Position numbers and translations under genes: made by a program. From positions 200,492-264,491 of the forward strand of contig JAJEKB010020179.1 of the NCBI GenBank assembly GCA_022393335.1: a stretch of DNA of 64,000 bases. The letters are read 5' to 3'. This DNA comes from Macrotrachela quadricornifera. Taxonomy: Eukaryota; Rotifera; Eurotatoria; Philodinida; Philodinidae. Below, in pieces: positions 23,568-33,475 of this stretch. Each line of letters starts with the position of its first letter. The first letter of the stretch is position 1. Under the pieces are notes generated by a model. The model saw only the letters and a list, made by a program, of their open reading frames with translations. It did not search any database and had not been told where the DNA came from.

Positions 23568-26255
23568 CTAAATTTGATTGAATATTGCTTGAAGATGATT
23601 TTTCAATGTAATGTCCTTTGACGTTGCAGAATGAATTGATTGTTGCAATAATGTTGTTGCGTAGTCTTTGATTTTTGGAATGTTGCTAATCTTGTGTATA
23701 TATTCGACAGATGTATATATGGGTAGGCCAAGTGCAGCTCTAAGTGCTTTATTTTGCATAATCTGCAGTCGGTCCCATATGTTTTGATTAGCTGTAAGAA
23801 GAACTGGATAACCATAGATAATTATTGTGCGTACAATTGACTTGAAAATGTTTATCATCGTCTTGACGTTGTGTTCGTATGCTGTTCTTGATAAATATCG
23901 AAGTAGACTGATTCGAGAGGCAATTTTCTTTTCGATATGATCAAGATGACTTCGCCACTTTAATCCTTTGTCAATAATGACACCCAAGTATCTTGTATAA
24001 TCCAATCGTTTGATAATAGTGTTTCCAACTTTTACTTCCACTGGATTTTTGTACCTCTTCCTTGGATGTAATGTAAAATGGATCATCTCTGTCTTTGATG
24101 GTTGAAGCTGTAACTTCCATGACTTGCACCAACTTTCGAAAGCATCAATAGATTGTTGCAATCTTGAGGAGAGGCTTGTTAAGGTGTTAGATGATGTCCA
24201 TAAAGCTGTGTCATCGGCGAATAACCCGTGTTCAGTATGAGACGGTAAACCATTCATCGAATCTGCCGTATATATAATATATAATAACGGCGATAATGGG
24301 GATCCTTGTGGAGTACCGCTCTGTAAGATAAATTGACGAGATAAAAAATTTTCAATTTCAATTGCAGCAGTTCTATTGTCGAGGAATGAAATGAGATAAT
24401 TAATGATGTAGTTTGGAAGACGAAGATCATTTAATTTATAAATAAGCCCATCATGCCATACCGAATCGAATGCGGCTTTAATATCGAATAGAATGACAAC
24501 CGAGTGACGTCTTCGACGTAGACGATGAAGTTGTCCCTGAGCATATCGTTCTAGTCGTACGATGTTGTAGATGGTGCTTTTTCCTGGTCTAAAGCCAGCT
24601 TGATGTTGTGGTAGGATCTTTCGTCGTTCCAATTCAAGCATTAAACGATGTTTAATGATTTTCTCCAATAATTTGCCTAAACAACTAAGGAGACTAATTG
24701 GCCGATAACTAGACGGATGTTTCTTGTCTTTTTTAGGCTTTAATAATAATATGATGTTGGCCTTTTTCCACGCTATTGGAATATAACCTTGTTTGAGAAT
24801 TATGTTGAACAGTTTGGTAAGATGTTGTACCAATAATTTAGAATAATTCTTCAGACACCTGTTGTGAATATTGTCTGGACCAATGGAGCTATTACGAAGT
24901 TGTTTAAGATGACATTTAACTTCTTTGATTTTAATTTTTTTCCACTTGGTCTTGTTTGATAAGGCTATATTTCCATTTTTGATGTTGTGTGCTTGGCGTG
25001 ATATTTCATCATGAAATGGTAGCGTGTCAAATGGTTGAGAGTAGACTTCATTTTCGAAATAATCGGCAAATAGGTCTGCTTTCTCCTTGTCTGACGTAGC
25101 TGTGATGTTGTTGTAAGTCATGATGTTTCCAAAGGCTTGTTTAATCCGTTTATTATGAAATTTGCGAACCGTTAGCCAAACTTTATCTGAATACATCTTC
25201 TTCTGGCATAACGATGACATTAACTTGTTGAAGTTGTCTCTTCTGTCATTCATAAGTGAGTTTGTTAATAAGACTTTCGAAATATAGTAGTGATGTTTAT
25301 CTATATATTCTCCAGTCTTTTTCCATCTTCTGTATGCTTGGTGTTTCTGTTTAATCATACGTTTCGATGCCTCACTTATTCTCGGACTTGTATTCATCTG
25401 TTTTGTTGGTGGAATAGCTTCTTTTGTTGCGATCGTTATGCTGTTGGTAATGAACGATGCATATTCTTCTATATCTAATGCTGAAGTGATACGACGATTG
25501 TGATTCCATAATATAAGTTGTTCATCTAACTTTTTCCTAAACGTTGACCAGTTTGCTGATTTGAAGTTAAATGATAACCTGACAGATTTTGTTTTTGGTT
25601 CAGCACCAATTGCAATATCAAAAGTTAAAGGTTTGTGTCCACTTAATGCACCGATTGTTGACTGAGTTTCGACGTTTGAAATAAATGAATGAAGTGGTTG
25701 ACTTGCTAGTATCCAGTCTAGCTTTTCTTCATAATCATCCCTTTCATATGTGGTATTATCATCGTCGATACACTCAATAAAACATTCCTTTAACAGATTT
25801 CGCAGTTGTCTTCCCCTAGTGTTCGTCTTCCTAGAACCCATTTGAAGTAATGCTGCATTGAGATCACCTACAATAATGCAGTTGTTGTTAATGTCATATA
25901 GTTGGTGAAGAATATTAATATCATAGTTTGCAGATGGTGGCACATAAATGGAGGATATCAGTGTTGATTTGAAAGATTGAACTTCTATCTCGACTGCTAT
26001 CACTACATCTTTCTTTGATGTTTTATTTAATATTTCACGACATTTAATATGTTGTTTTACAGCTAATAATACTCCACCACCAGACTTCCCTACTCGATCA
26101 TTTCTGAAAATGTTGTAACCCAAAAGAGAGAACGGGCGTTCACTCTTCAGATTAGTTTCATTCACAGAGATGATGTCGTTTTTGGAAAATCTAGCCAGGA
26201 GTTCATCTTTGTGTTTAATGATTGAAGTGATATTAATGTGACATATCTTGATCAT
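23568..26255 (-). CDS. LINE ORF2, intact 895-residue endonuclease/reverse transcriptase
   Basis: Uninterrupted from ATG (26255) to stop. Residues about 1-220 are an APE-type endonuclease (HINITSI near the N-terminus, VNETNL, GKSGGGVLLAV, VVGDLNA, KLDWIL, SGHKPLTFD), which nicks target DNA. Residues about 490-770 are the RT (YRPISLLSCLGKLLEKII, QAGFRPGKST, FDIKAAFDSVWHDGL, GTPQGSPLSPLLY, catalytic LFADDTALW, YLGVIIDKGLKW), which primes cDNA synthesis at the nick. The C-terminal 120 residues (IIIYGYPVL, MQNKALRAALGLPIYTS) are typical of Jockey-like ORF2. All catalytic motifs visible are intact, so this copy could provide active enzyme. It overlaps ORF1 by 23 nt, which suggests reinitiation-type coupling. 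Confidence 0.95.
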   Translation of the reverse strand: MIKICHINITSIIKHKDELLARFSKNDIISVNETNLKSERPFSLLGYNIFRNDRVGKSGGGVLLAVKQHIKCREILNKTSKKDVVIAVEIEVQSFKSTLISSIYVPPSANYDINILHQLYDINNNCIIVGDLNAALLQMGSRKTNTRGRQLRNLLKECFIECIDDDNTTYERDDYEEKLDWILASQPLHSFISNVETQSTIGALSGHKPLTFDIAIGAEPKTKSVRLSFNFKSANWSTFRKKLDEQLILWNHNRRITSALDIEEYASFITNSITIATKEAIPPTKQMNTSPRISEASKRMIKQKHQAYRRWKKTGEYIDKHHYYISKVLLTNSLMNDRRDNFNKLMSSLCQKKMYSDKVWLTVRKFHNKRIKQAFGNIMTYNNITATSDKEKADLFADYFENEVYSQPFDTLPFHDEISRQAHNIKNGNIALSNKTKWKKIKIKEVKCHLKQLRNSSIGPDNIHNRCLKNYSKLLVQHLTKLFNIILKQGYIPIAWKKANIILLLKPKKDKKHPSSYRPISLLSCLGKLLEKIIKHRLMLELERRKILPQHQAGFRPGKSTIYNIVRLERYAQGQLHRLRRRRHSVVILFDIKAAFDSVWHDGLIYKLNDLRLPNYIINYLISFLDNRTAAIEIENFLSRQFILQSGTPQGSPLSPLLYIIYTADSMNGLPSHTEHGLFADDTALWTSSNTLTSLSSRLQQSIDAFESWCKSWKLQLQPSKTEMIHFTLHPRKRYKNPVEVKVGNTIIKRLDYTRYLGVIIDKGLKWRSHLDHIEKKIASRISLLRYLSRTAYEHNVKTMINIFKSIVRTIIIYGYPVLLTANQNIWDRLQIMQNKALRAALGLPIYTSVEYIHKISNIPKIKDYATTLLQQSIHSATSKDITLKNHLQAIFNQI

Positions 26256-27666
26256 TGGATTTAAGGTCTTTAACTCCTAATGTCGAAGAATCTAATGAAC
26301 TGTTGGATGAACGGGTTCTCTTAATTTGTTTTGTTGCTTCCTTTTGTTTTCGTTGCGGTTTTGCAACGACGTCACTCGCTGATGATGTTGTATTAACTGT
26401 TGAATTATTTGATGCTGCTTTTGATGTAGTTGGAATATCTTTAGAAGTATGTTGTGAATTAGTGTTAGATTGTTTATTTTTAATGTGTTTAACAACTTGA
26501 CTTTCTTTTTCGTTTGAATCAGAATCAAGTACTTCATAGTCATCTTGTAGTGAATTTTCTTTTGATAATAATGCCTTTTCTAATTTCATTATTTTCTGTT
26601 GTAATGTTTTGAATAGCCGACTTGCGGTGTCTTCAATAATTTTTTCCATTTTACTAGTTAGGGCATTAACTAAATCATCTAACATTCCATTTTGAAATTG
26701 ATCTTGTTGACGTTGGAATAAGCTTGGCAGTGATGGAAAATCATTTAAGTTGTTAAGTGCTGGTACAGTTGTTGGTAATTTATTTGTTGTGGAATACTGA
26801 TTGACCAGATTGAGCATACGTTTTTCTTGATCTTTGTATTGTGGACACTCGTTCGATGTTGCTAAATGAGTGCCTTTACAGTTTGAGCATTTTAACAAAT
26901 CAGCAGCAGCAGCACAGTGATCGACTCAGTGATTTTCACCACATCGGGCACAGATCTGTTCTTTTGATTTGCAATACTTTGCAACGTGATTAAATTTGAG
27001 GCAGATGTAGCACTGGACTGACTTAACATTTTGTGAAGCTGGTTCAGCAGTAAAATGCATCGAGTCCACTTGTAGACCAGAATGTATAAATGTATTACGA
27101 TTTTGTGGGTCGTAAAATGTTATTTTTATTGTTGTGGTCGGCATGTTTCGATCTCTATTTGTAAGTCGAATAACATCGATAGCATTAAGTCCCACGTCCT
27201 TTAACGCTTCAATTATCCGGCTTTCTGGGATCTCCAAGTCGACTCTTTTAACAAAAGCGACTTTCTCCGTGTCCTGTACTCGCTGTATAGATCGAGAAAC
27301 AAATATTTTTGTTCCTGCCTGACCGTTTGTTGCAAGAATTGCTGTTAACTCATTTAATATACGATTAAACGAGCTTACATCACTTGCATATAATGTAAAA
27401 CTACCTAATCTACTAAGTTGGATATCAGATATCTTGATGTCCTTCAGGTGTTGCTTGATCAAATCGTTAAGTTGCATCTTGTTCAGCTTAACGCCCTCTA
27501 CGATGAGGGGGGCTATCGAAAATTTTGGTTGGTTGCTTTTGGCAGCTAATGGATTAATGCCAGGTGTTGAATTTGTTGTTGGTTGTGTTGCCGGCCGTCG
27601 TGCCTTACCATCCAGGCTACTAGTCCGTTTGGTTGCACCACCACCACCTCCTTTTTTTGGAGGCAT
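26233..27666 (-). pseudogene. LINE ORF1, gag-like, single nonsense codon
   Basis: The ATG at 27666 starts MPPKKGGGGGATKRT. The protein has the same KFSIAPLIVEG and RVDLEIPESRI regions as copy 1. It has three zinc knuckles (CYICLKFNHVAKYC; CARCGENH...; CSNCKGTHLATSNEC). One TGA at 26926-26928 interrupts it inside the second knuckle, where copy 1 has CGA (Arg). Downstream the frame stays open to TAA at 26233. No other lesion was seen. The product would be an RNA-binding chaperone of the LINE ribonucleoprotein. Confidence 0.9.
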
Positions 27667-28072
27667 TGTACCAAACACCAAAAAATTTAATTAATGTAAT
27701 AATATATTAATTAATATACTACCTGATTGATAGTTTAACTAATTAATAGGCCCAAAAACCAAAGATTTCAGGTGAAAAACGGTGAGAGAATACGACGAAA
27801 AGTAATTTGAAGATTTGAAAATAACGATGAATTTAACAAAATAGACGAAATAAATGCGACTGATCGCTGGCTCGTCGAAAGGGTGAATGATTCATATATG
27901 ATATATGAATGAAAATGAGTGACGAACGTGACCGATAAAGTCAGCCGCTTTGTCAATAAATAATATCATATATAAGAGACTGAAATTTATCATTTATTTC
28001 AATAAATTAAGTAAGTCTCTTAACAATAAGTTAGATAGAATGTTTAAAAATTTTTTTCGTTTTTCTTCAATT
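27667..28072. other. LINE leader and flank
   Basis: 27667-27890 is the presumed 5' UTR/promoter of the second LINE (minus strand). 27891-28072 is AT-rich flank with small palindromes (tatatgatatatga) and no gene. Confidence 0.5.
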
Positions 28073-28303
28073 GAGTAAATTTCTTTCATATTGAATTTGG
28101 TATTGATTAGTTATTAAATGACTCTTTCTGTTCCAAATGTAACAGTCATTTAATTGATAATCAATAACAAATTGAATATGAAAGAAAATTATTCAATTGA
28201 ATGAAAAACATCCAAAATTTAAGCATTGATATATCGTTTTTTTTCGGAAATAAATATACTACTGTTACATTGGAACAGAAAGAGTAGTATATTTATTTCC
28301 ATC
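28073..28303. repeat. Two adjacent palindromes with the same loop in opposite orientation
   Basis: The first palindrome (about 28073-28202) has arms of about 50 bp ('tttctttcatattgaattt' against 'aaattgaatatgaaagaaa') around the loop CTTTCTGTTCCAAATGTAAC. The second (about 28237-28303) has arms 'ggaaataaatatacta' around TGTTACATTGGAACAGAAAG, the reverse complement of the same loop. No coding content. Confidence 0.8.
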
Positions 28304-28637
28304 CTAAATTTTCACACAAGGATGAGTGCTGTCCGTTTGTTCTAACTACTTTTCTCATAGCGTTGAATTAATGTATGTTTTCTACTTTAATTCAATCCAG
28401 AAAGATACTGTTCTTGTTGGACAAAGACAACGGGAAGACCTTTTATGTACGTACATTGTCTTACCACTGTTGACTTTTGTGCCTCCAACAACCAAGGTCT
28501 CTCTAGTCATGCGCGCGCACTTGAATATAAATATACATCAATCCATTTATTTCTTTTCAATTAAAATTATACAGCAATCAAAATAGAATAATCAATAGCT
28601 GAAAATAAATAAAATTTATCAGTTTATCCCATCAAGT
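28304..28637. other. 3' flank of the NHL gene
   Basis: Holds a possible minus-strand AATAAA (TTTATT near 28545) and no recognised gene. Confidence 0.45.
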
Positions 28638-29551
28638 TCACGGTATTTCAACGTTAAATCGTTGTACTCTATTGTTATCATGATCAACAACATAGAGATT
28701 ACCTCGTCGATTGAATGACAATCCTCTGGGATCATTGAGTTGATTTGCTTGTGCTCCTGCACCATTCCCACCAACAATAACATTTCCTTGTTGTGCTCCT
28801 CTAGGCCAACGTACAATTCGATGATTATGCCCATCAGCTACATAAACAGTACCCAATTGATCAACTACAACTCCATTAGCATATTTCAATTGTGTCAAAC
28901 TATTTCCTTCTCGTTGTCCACCAGCAACAACAATACCTTCTTTTGTACCTTCTATCCATTTCATCATACGGTGATTAATATGATCAGACACAAATACTGA
29001 ATGTTCTTGATCGACGAATATGAAGCGGGGGCTATTGAGTTGATGAAGACTATTTCCTCTTCCATTTCCACCTGCTACTACTATTCCTCGGGATTCACCC
29101 ATTCGATATCTTCTCACTTCATGTTTGTCAGTATCAGAGACATAGAGAAATTCATTCTCATCCATTGTCAAACCAAAACAAAAGATATCCGAAATAATTA
29201 TTTCTCCACTTGTTCCATCTTGTCGAGGCCATCTAACTACTCTGTTATTCCCCCGATCACAAATAATAAGACTATCTTTCTCTTTATTCACGATCACATC
29301 TGATGGGTAATAAAATTGATGAATACCATTTCCTGGTCCATGTCCACCTGCCACTATTTGTCCATTTGTTTCACCCGATTTCCATGCCACAATACGGTGA
29401 TTTGCATGATCAGCCACATAAATTGTTTGTTCATTATCCACATATAAACCTTCAGGGTCAGCGAGTGTTGGATTTTGTCCTCCTATTGTTTGACCATTCC
29501 TGTTCCATTTGGCGTTTGCAGGAATATCTATCAAACTGGCACGAAGTGGTA
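28638..29551 (-). CDS. NHL-repeat beta-propeller protein, C-terminal exon (5' partial)
   Basis: An exon of 303 residues starts in phase 2 just after a good acceptor ('ctctttctttcag', about 29552-29564 on the minus strand) and ends at TGA. It contains about six NHL blades, each marked by (L/V)-x-V-D-x-x-x-x-(I/V)-Y-V-(A/S)-D-x-x-N-H-R-(I/V)-x-(R/K)-W; for example PEGLYVDNEQTIYVADHANH, FVSDHINHRMMKW, VYVADGHNHRIVRW and LYVVDHDNNRVQRF. Blades are separated by GGNG-type loops (VAGGNGRGNSLHQLNSP; VGGNGAGAQANQLNDP). Such propellers bind protein, RNA or other ligands; bdelloids have many, usually with N-terminal variable parts. No ATG precedes the first blade, so the 5' exon(s) are upstream and not recognised. 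Otherwise intact. Confidence 0.85.
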
Positions 29552-29564
29552 CTGAAAGAAAGAG

Positions 29565-30114
29565 AAAACATGATCATCATCAAAAGGAATCTTTCGTTTT
29601 CTTTGAATTGTAAGATAAGACGAACTTCTATAATATTGTTTTTCACTCTGTTTGATGTGAAGAGAAGAATAGAGAAAATTCTCAGTTGTTGTAAACAAAA
29701 GTCTTATTATAATATATCCTGCTGATGTCTTTATCAATGATTTTTCAAATATAAAGAAAATATATATTGGAGAAAAACTTTTTCTTGATAGAAGTAGTTT
29801 AAAATCCTCGAAAGACATATATAGAACATTGTTAAATATCATATTTTTTAAATAGTGATAGAAAAAATAGAGATTTCTTGTTTTCTAGTGATCTTTTTTC
29901 TTTTCATATCCATTGTTTTATTGAAATCGAGATAAAAAATATTTATATCTCACTCACAAGATAGTATATTTCTTTAAGTTTTATGTCATATAATTTTGGA
30001 CACTGTTTTATCGAGTGGGTTGATGAGCGCACGCAAAAATGTTTTCTCTCTTACTCTCAGTCTCATTATTAATAATATTCATTTTGTCTGTTTCAAGTTA
30101 TAGTCCTAAGAAAA
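29565..30114. other. Possible intron or 5' region of the NHL gene
   Basis: No upstream exon could be identified by eye; sequence is AT-rich. Confidence 0.35.
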
Positions 30115-30245
30115 TTCTCATACATGTAGAACTCGAAGACTCTACTCAAGTATTAAAAATTTTACTCGAGTTTTCAACTATTCAACTATTACAAGTTTTA
30201 ATACTCTAGTACTCGAGTAGAGTCTTCAAGTTCTACATGTATGTC
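30115..30245. mobile_element. Short MITE with 33-bp inverted ends
   Basis: 'catacatgtagaactcgaag' at the left pairs with 'cttcaagttctacatgtatg' at the right, extending through actctactc(a/g)agta. Related half-sites ('ttcgagttttacatgtatgg') occur near 35957. Confidence 0.75.
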
Positions 30246-30563
30246 CTAATCGAAAACCTACGTTAGACTGGAATCTAAACAAAGAAAAATGCAAGATCAA
30301 CAGCAGGATCTTGTTGTAATTCTTATGCACACCTATTATAAAAATTTATTTTCTAAAGTTCTCTAACTGTTCTTCAACGTTTTTGTAAAATAAGCTTTTA
30401 GAAACTTTGCGAGACAATGGTAAACCTAATCACAATTAATAGGGAAACAACAATTCAGTTACAATCCTTCAAGCTCTGAATGGAAGGATCTTGTTCAGTT
30501 TTTGCTTTGCATTGTTTTTGAACTTCTTCAAATTCCAGCTCAATTTTTACTTTGAATCAGAAA
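30246..30563. other. Non-coding stretch
   Basis: Nothing recognised. Confidence 0.4.
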
Positions 30564-30565
30564 TA

Positions 30566-31510
30566 CAGTCCACATCCATTGAAAGTATACCCTTCGAGTT
30601 TTCTGTTGTTTATTAATATACGATTTTTATCCATTAATCTACTGTATATAGGAAGAAAGCTCGAAAAGCGTTGCATCCTCTCGTATATTTACATTGATCA
30701 TCAAATGCAGTTTAAAGTATAAAAAGTGTATTAGAAGAAAAGTCACTTTTTCTTTTTTCCCGCGGTGTCTATAATGTTGTAACATTTTTTATTTCGCATA
30801 TATCTTGACACAGGTAAATAATAAAACGTTGAATTCTTTTCCAAAAGAAGCGTTGTGAAAATCTCTATAAAAGCTCCATGATCGAATTCTTTTTCTCCTG
30901 TTGTAGTGGCTTCTTTGATACTCAAAATGAACACATTACATGCCAGTGTCACTTCCCATCATACTAGAACTGTTGGAAGACACTTTTGATCGGCATATAT
31001 CTCGATTTAAGATAATGACGAAATATGAAATTTTTTTATAAAAAGAAGTAGCGTTGAAAGCTTTACAAAACTTGTATGGATCAAGCGCTGTAGTGAATCA
31101 AAAATTTCTCGAAACGTTTTCTACATGATAAGGAGTGATACTGCTATATGAGTTGTTCCATTATGAGTATCAGAAAAACCACTAAAGCAGATAAATAAGT
31201 ATTAGATCATCCAACTTTTGTAGAGCTTTCCACAGCGCATCTTTTGAAAAAGAAATCAAAGTTTTATCATTTACTTAAGTCAAGGTATATGCGAAATAAA
31301 AAATATTACACCAGTATAAATACCCGAAATTGGAAAAAAGAAAAAATATCACTTTTTATACTTTAAACTGCATTTGATGGTCAATGTAAATATGCCAATA
31401 GATGCAGCGCATTTCGGACTTTCTTCCATGTATAGTAGGTAAATAGATAAAAAAGTGTACCAATAAAAAACAAAAAACTCGAAGGGTATACTTTCAATGG
31501 GCGTGGACTG
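30566..31510. mobile_element. TA-flanked foldback element, ~945 bp (family with GAAAAGCTCTACAA motif)
   Basis: CAGTCCACATCCATTGAAAG at the left end pairs with the right end ('ctttcaatgggcgtggactg'), and TA lies on both sides (30564-30565, 31511-31512). Pairing continues for about 310 bp inward. The motif 'gaagcgttgtgaaaatctct' (about 30849) and relatives (about 31047, and inverted at about 31216) match motifs in two other foldbacks at 51.4 and 60.3 kb. An open frame at 30743-30952 belongs to the arm. Confidence 0.8.
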
Positions 31511-31512
31511 TA

Positions 31513-32235
31513 CAAGATATTATTCAGAATTCTTCATGAAATAGCATACAGGGCACAGTGGAGACCTTTCCACTGGCAGGCGGACATCAAAATTTTAAGA
31601 GTTTTTAAATAAATTCATTAAGTGAATAGCCGATTTCGTAGAGCATGAAAAGAACTACCAGGTGCGATATTAGTCGGATTTTTCGATGACTACAGTACTT
31701 GTTAAATTATAATACAAACAAAAAAAAATGATGTTCGCCTGATTCCCCATTGCGCAGGATTTTCTAGGACATTATAGGATTGTAGTCAAGATTGGGCTGT
31801 AGTCGTCATATTATGGTTGAGCCAGGACACTGAATAATAGTAGTGCATAGTCTTATATAAAAAAGTACAAGATCAGTCAGAGTCCTGTACGAATAAACCA
31901 AGGCGAGGCTCAACGAGGATTCTGCTTCGAATTTTTTAAGAAATACATACCTTCTGATCCTCATAAGACAATACAAACTATTATCAAAATTTTGATAGTA
32001 AAATTTAAACATCTATCATTGTAAAAAAAATTAGATGTTCTACCGAACTTGAAAGGTTTCATACTGTTTCACGAAATGATTTTCAATTCCGTGGCATGAA
32101 AGTCGTTTCGTAATTTTCATATAGAACCTTTTTAAGTTTCGAAAATGGAAGAGAGTTTCAAAGTTTTACCACGAAACCCTCTAAAAGTTTCGTGTATCAT
32201 GTACTGAACTTTCGGTAGTTTCGTATCTTTGAGAC
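31513..32235. other. Non-coding, with degenerate GTTTCGT-type repeats
   Basis: 32040-32225 contains several related words (tttcacgaaa, gtttcgt, aaagtttc). No gene recognised. Confidence 0.45.
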
Positions 32236-32744
32236 CTGTCCGAATTCAAGGAATCCAAGGATCCCAAAGAATTGAAGGATATCAAGGAATCCAAGGAATT
32301 AACGAGTTGTACGACGTTGGCCATTAGACTCAATAGGAATAACCTAAAATCTTCTGAAAGACTAAATACTTCGCGTTTTATCACTAGATCTCTTTCCTTT
32401 AATCGCAGCAATGCTACAACTTTCTGTGGTACTGTGGATGATACGTGGAGTCAGATTTGTTTAATAACTTCTTATGTAAAGTTGACTCTCACTCTACAGT
32501 GGTGTGCGTTTTTCATTAGCCTATTCGAAAAATACAAGCCATCTTAATCGTATGTTAGTATCTGTTCGGAAATCGCTGCGAACGATCCCTGACATTTTGG
32601 GAGTACCGTTATATTGATCCATTTCGTTACACTTAAAAACATTTTGTTCCTGACGCAACTAACTTCATATGTCTTTGTGTGATTACACATACTGTGTCAA
32701 TACAAAGATGCCTTCACCCTCAGCTTGGACATGAACCCTTCATG

Positions 32745-32947
32745 CAGAGGTGCAGAATCTTCCTCGTGCGCCCCCGCGCGGGGGGGGAAATTTTTCTTTT
32801 TTGGGGAAATTTTTCGTTTTTAGGGAAATTTTTGCAGTATTTCTGCATGAACTTCTTGAATTGTTACTTTTCAAAAGGGGAAGATTTTCGAACAAATTTC
32901 CCCGGGGGCGCAAATTTGACCGTTTTATGGAAGATTCTGCACCTCTG
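32745..32947. mobile_element. hAT-type MITE, copy 1
   Basis: 203 bp with 19-bp perfect inverted ends CAGAGGTGCAGAATCTTCC, flanked by an exact 8-bp duplication CCTTCATG (32737-32744 and 32948-32955). Inside are gggaaattttt(c/g) repeats and cccgcgcggggg. An 8-bp duplication with a CAGAGGTG end is the hAT signature. A second copy lies at 56833-57036 in the opposite orientation. Confidence 0.92.
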
Positions 32948-32974
32948 CCTTCATGACGCACTACGACGATAAAA

Positions 32975-32992
32975 CACCCTCAACCCTCACCT
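32975..32992. repeat. CACCCTCAACCCTCAC tract
   Basis: Short C-rich tract of the same type as at 11081, 38104 and 43807; it lies 20 bp after the hAT MITE duplication. Confidence 0.5.
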
Positions 32993-33387
32993 TCCCTTGC
33001 AGGATCCATCAGAATCCGTTGAATTCCCTTGGGTTCCGTTAGGATTATGAACAATTCATTGGAATTCGTGCGCGTCCGTAGGAATCTCTTAAAATACAGT
33101 TGAATCTGTAAGAATGCGTTGGAAGCTCTTAGAAGCCGCTCGGATCCAGCCAACCCCATGTCCCTCTTTCCCACCTCTCCTAGGATCCTGTTGAACTTTC
33201 CCGGTTTTCGTTAACCTCCTTGAATTCCTTGGAATCCTTGGCATCCTTGGCATCCTTGGCATCCTTGAATTCTTTGAGATCCTTGACATCTTTGGGATCC
33301 TTGAATTCTCCTGTTTTCTTTAGATTCTTCTCTTTTCCTTGAGTATGTAATAATGAATTTTTAAGTGATTTTGGATTCCTCAAGAGT

Positions 33388-33475
33388 TCAGAATTCACGG
33401 AATTCGGTCAGTACTTTTCCATTGGCATAAATCATTTTTCCAAATCCGTGCTTTCTATTATCTGCCCAACTTCCT
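33388..33475 (-). pseudogene. Out-of-frame continuation of the MORN repeats
   Basis: In the shifted frame the sequence reads YKGSWADNRKHGFGKMIYANGK, i.e. another MORN unit, to a TGA at about 33388. It then enters GAATTC-rich repeat DNA, so the original 3' end may have been lost. Confidence 0.6.

Larger units (their letters stand above)
23258..27890 (-). mobile_element. Second LINE copy, nearly intact, tail-to-tail with the first
   Basis: Minus-strand copy: leader about 27890-27667 (sharing the GACGAGCCAGCGATC block with copy 1), ORF1 27666-26233, ORF2 26255-23568, 3' UTR to 23258. Its 3' end abuts the poly(A) run of copy 1 directly and has no poly(A) of its own. It carries a single nonsense codon (in ORF1), so it is younger or better preserved than copy 1. 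Confidence 0.9.
32236..33310. mobile_element. GAATTC/GGATCC-rich foldback with a hAT MITE inside
   Basis: The left end (32241-32310, 'gaattcaaggaatccaagg', 'ggatcccaaagaatt', 'ggaattaacga') pairs with the inverse of 33205-33310 ('ttgggatccttgaattctcc', 'cgttaacctccttgaattcc'). Between 33225 and 33270 lies a 9-bp repeat (ggcatcctt)n. Degenerate gaatcc words fill 33000-33190. The element lies immediately 3' of the ART-MORN gene. Open frames rich in KDAKD or RGGG are translations of these repeats. Confidence 0.65.

Noticed and set aside
28619..29725. Plus-strand frames opposite the NHL exon
   Set aside because: Antisense shadows of a clear NHL-repeat coding exon.
32679..33398. Open frames with RGGG/KDAKD repeats
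   Set aside because: They come from a hAT MITE and from 9-bp and GAATTC-type repeats.
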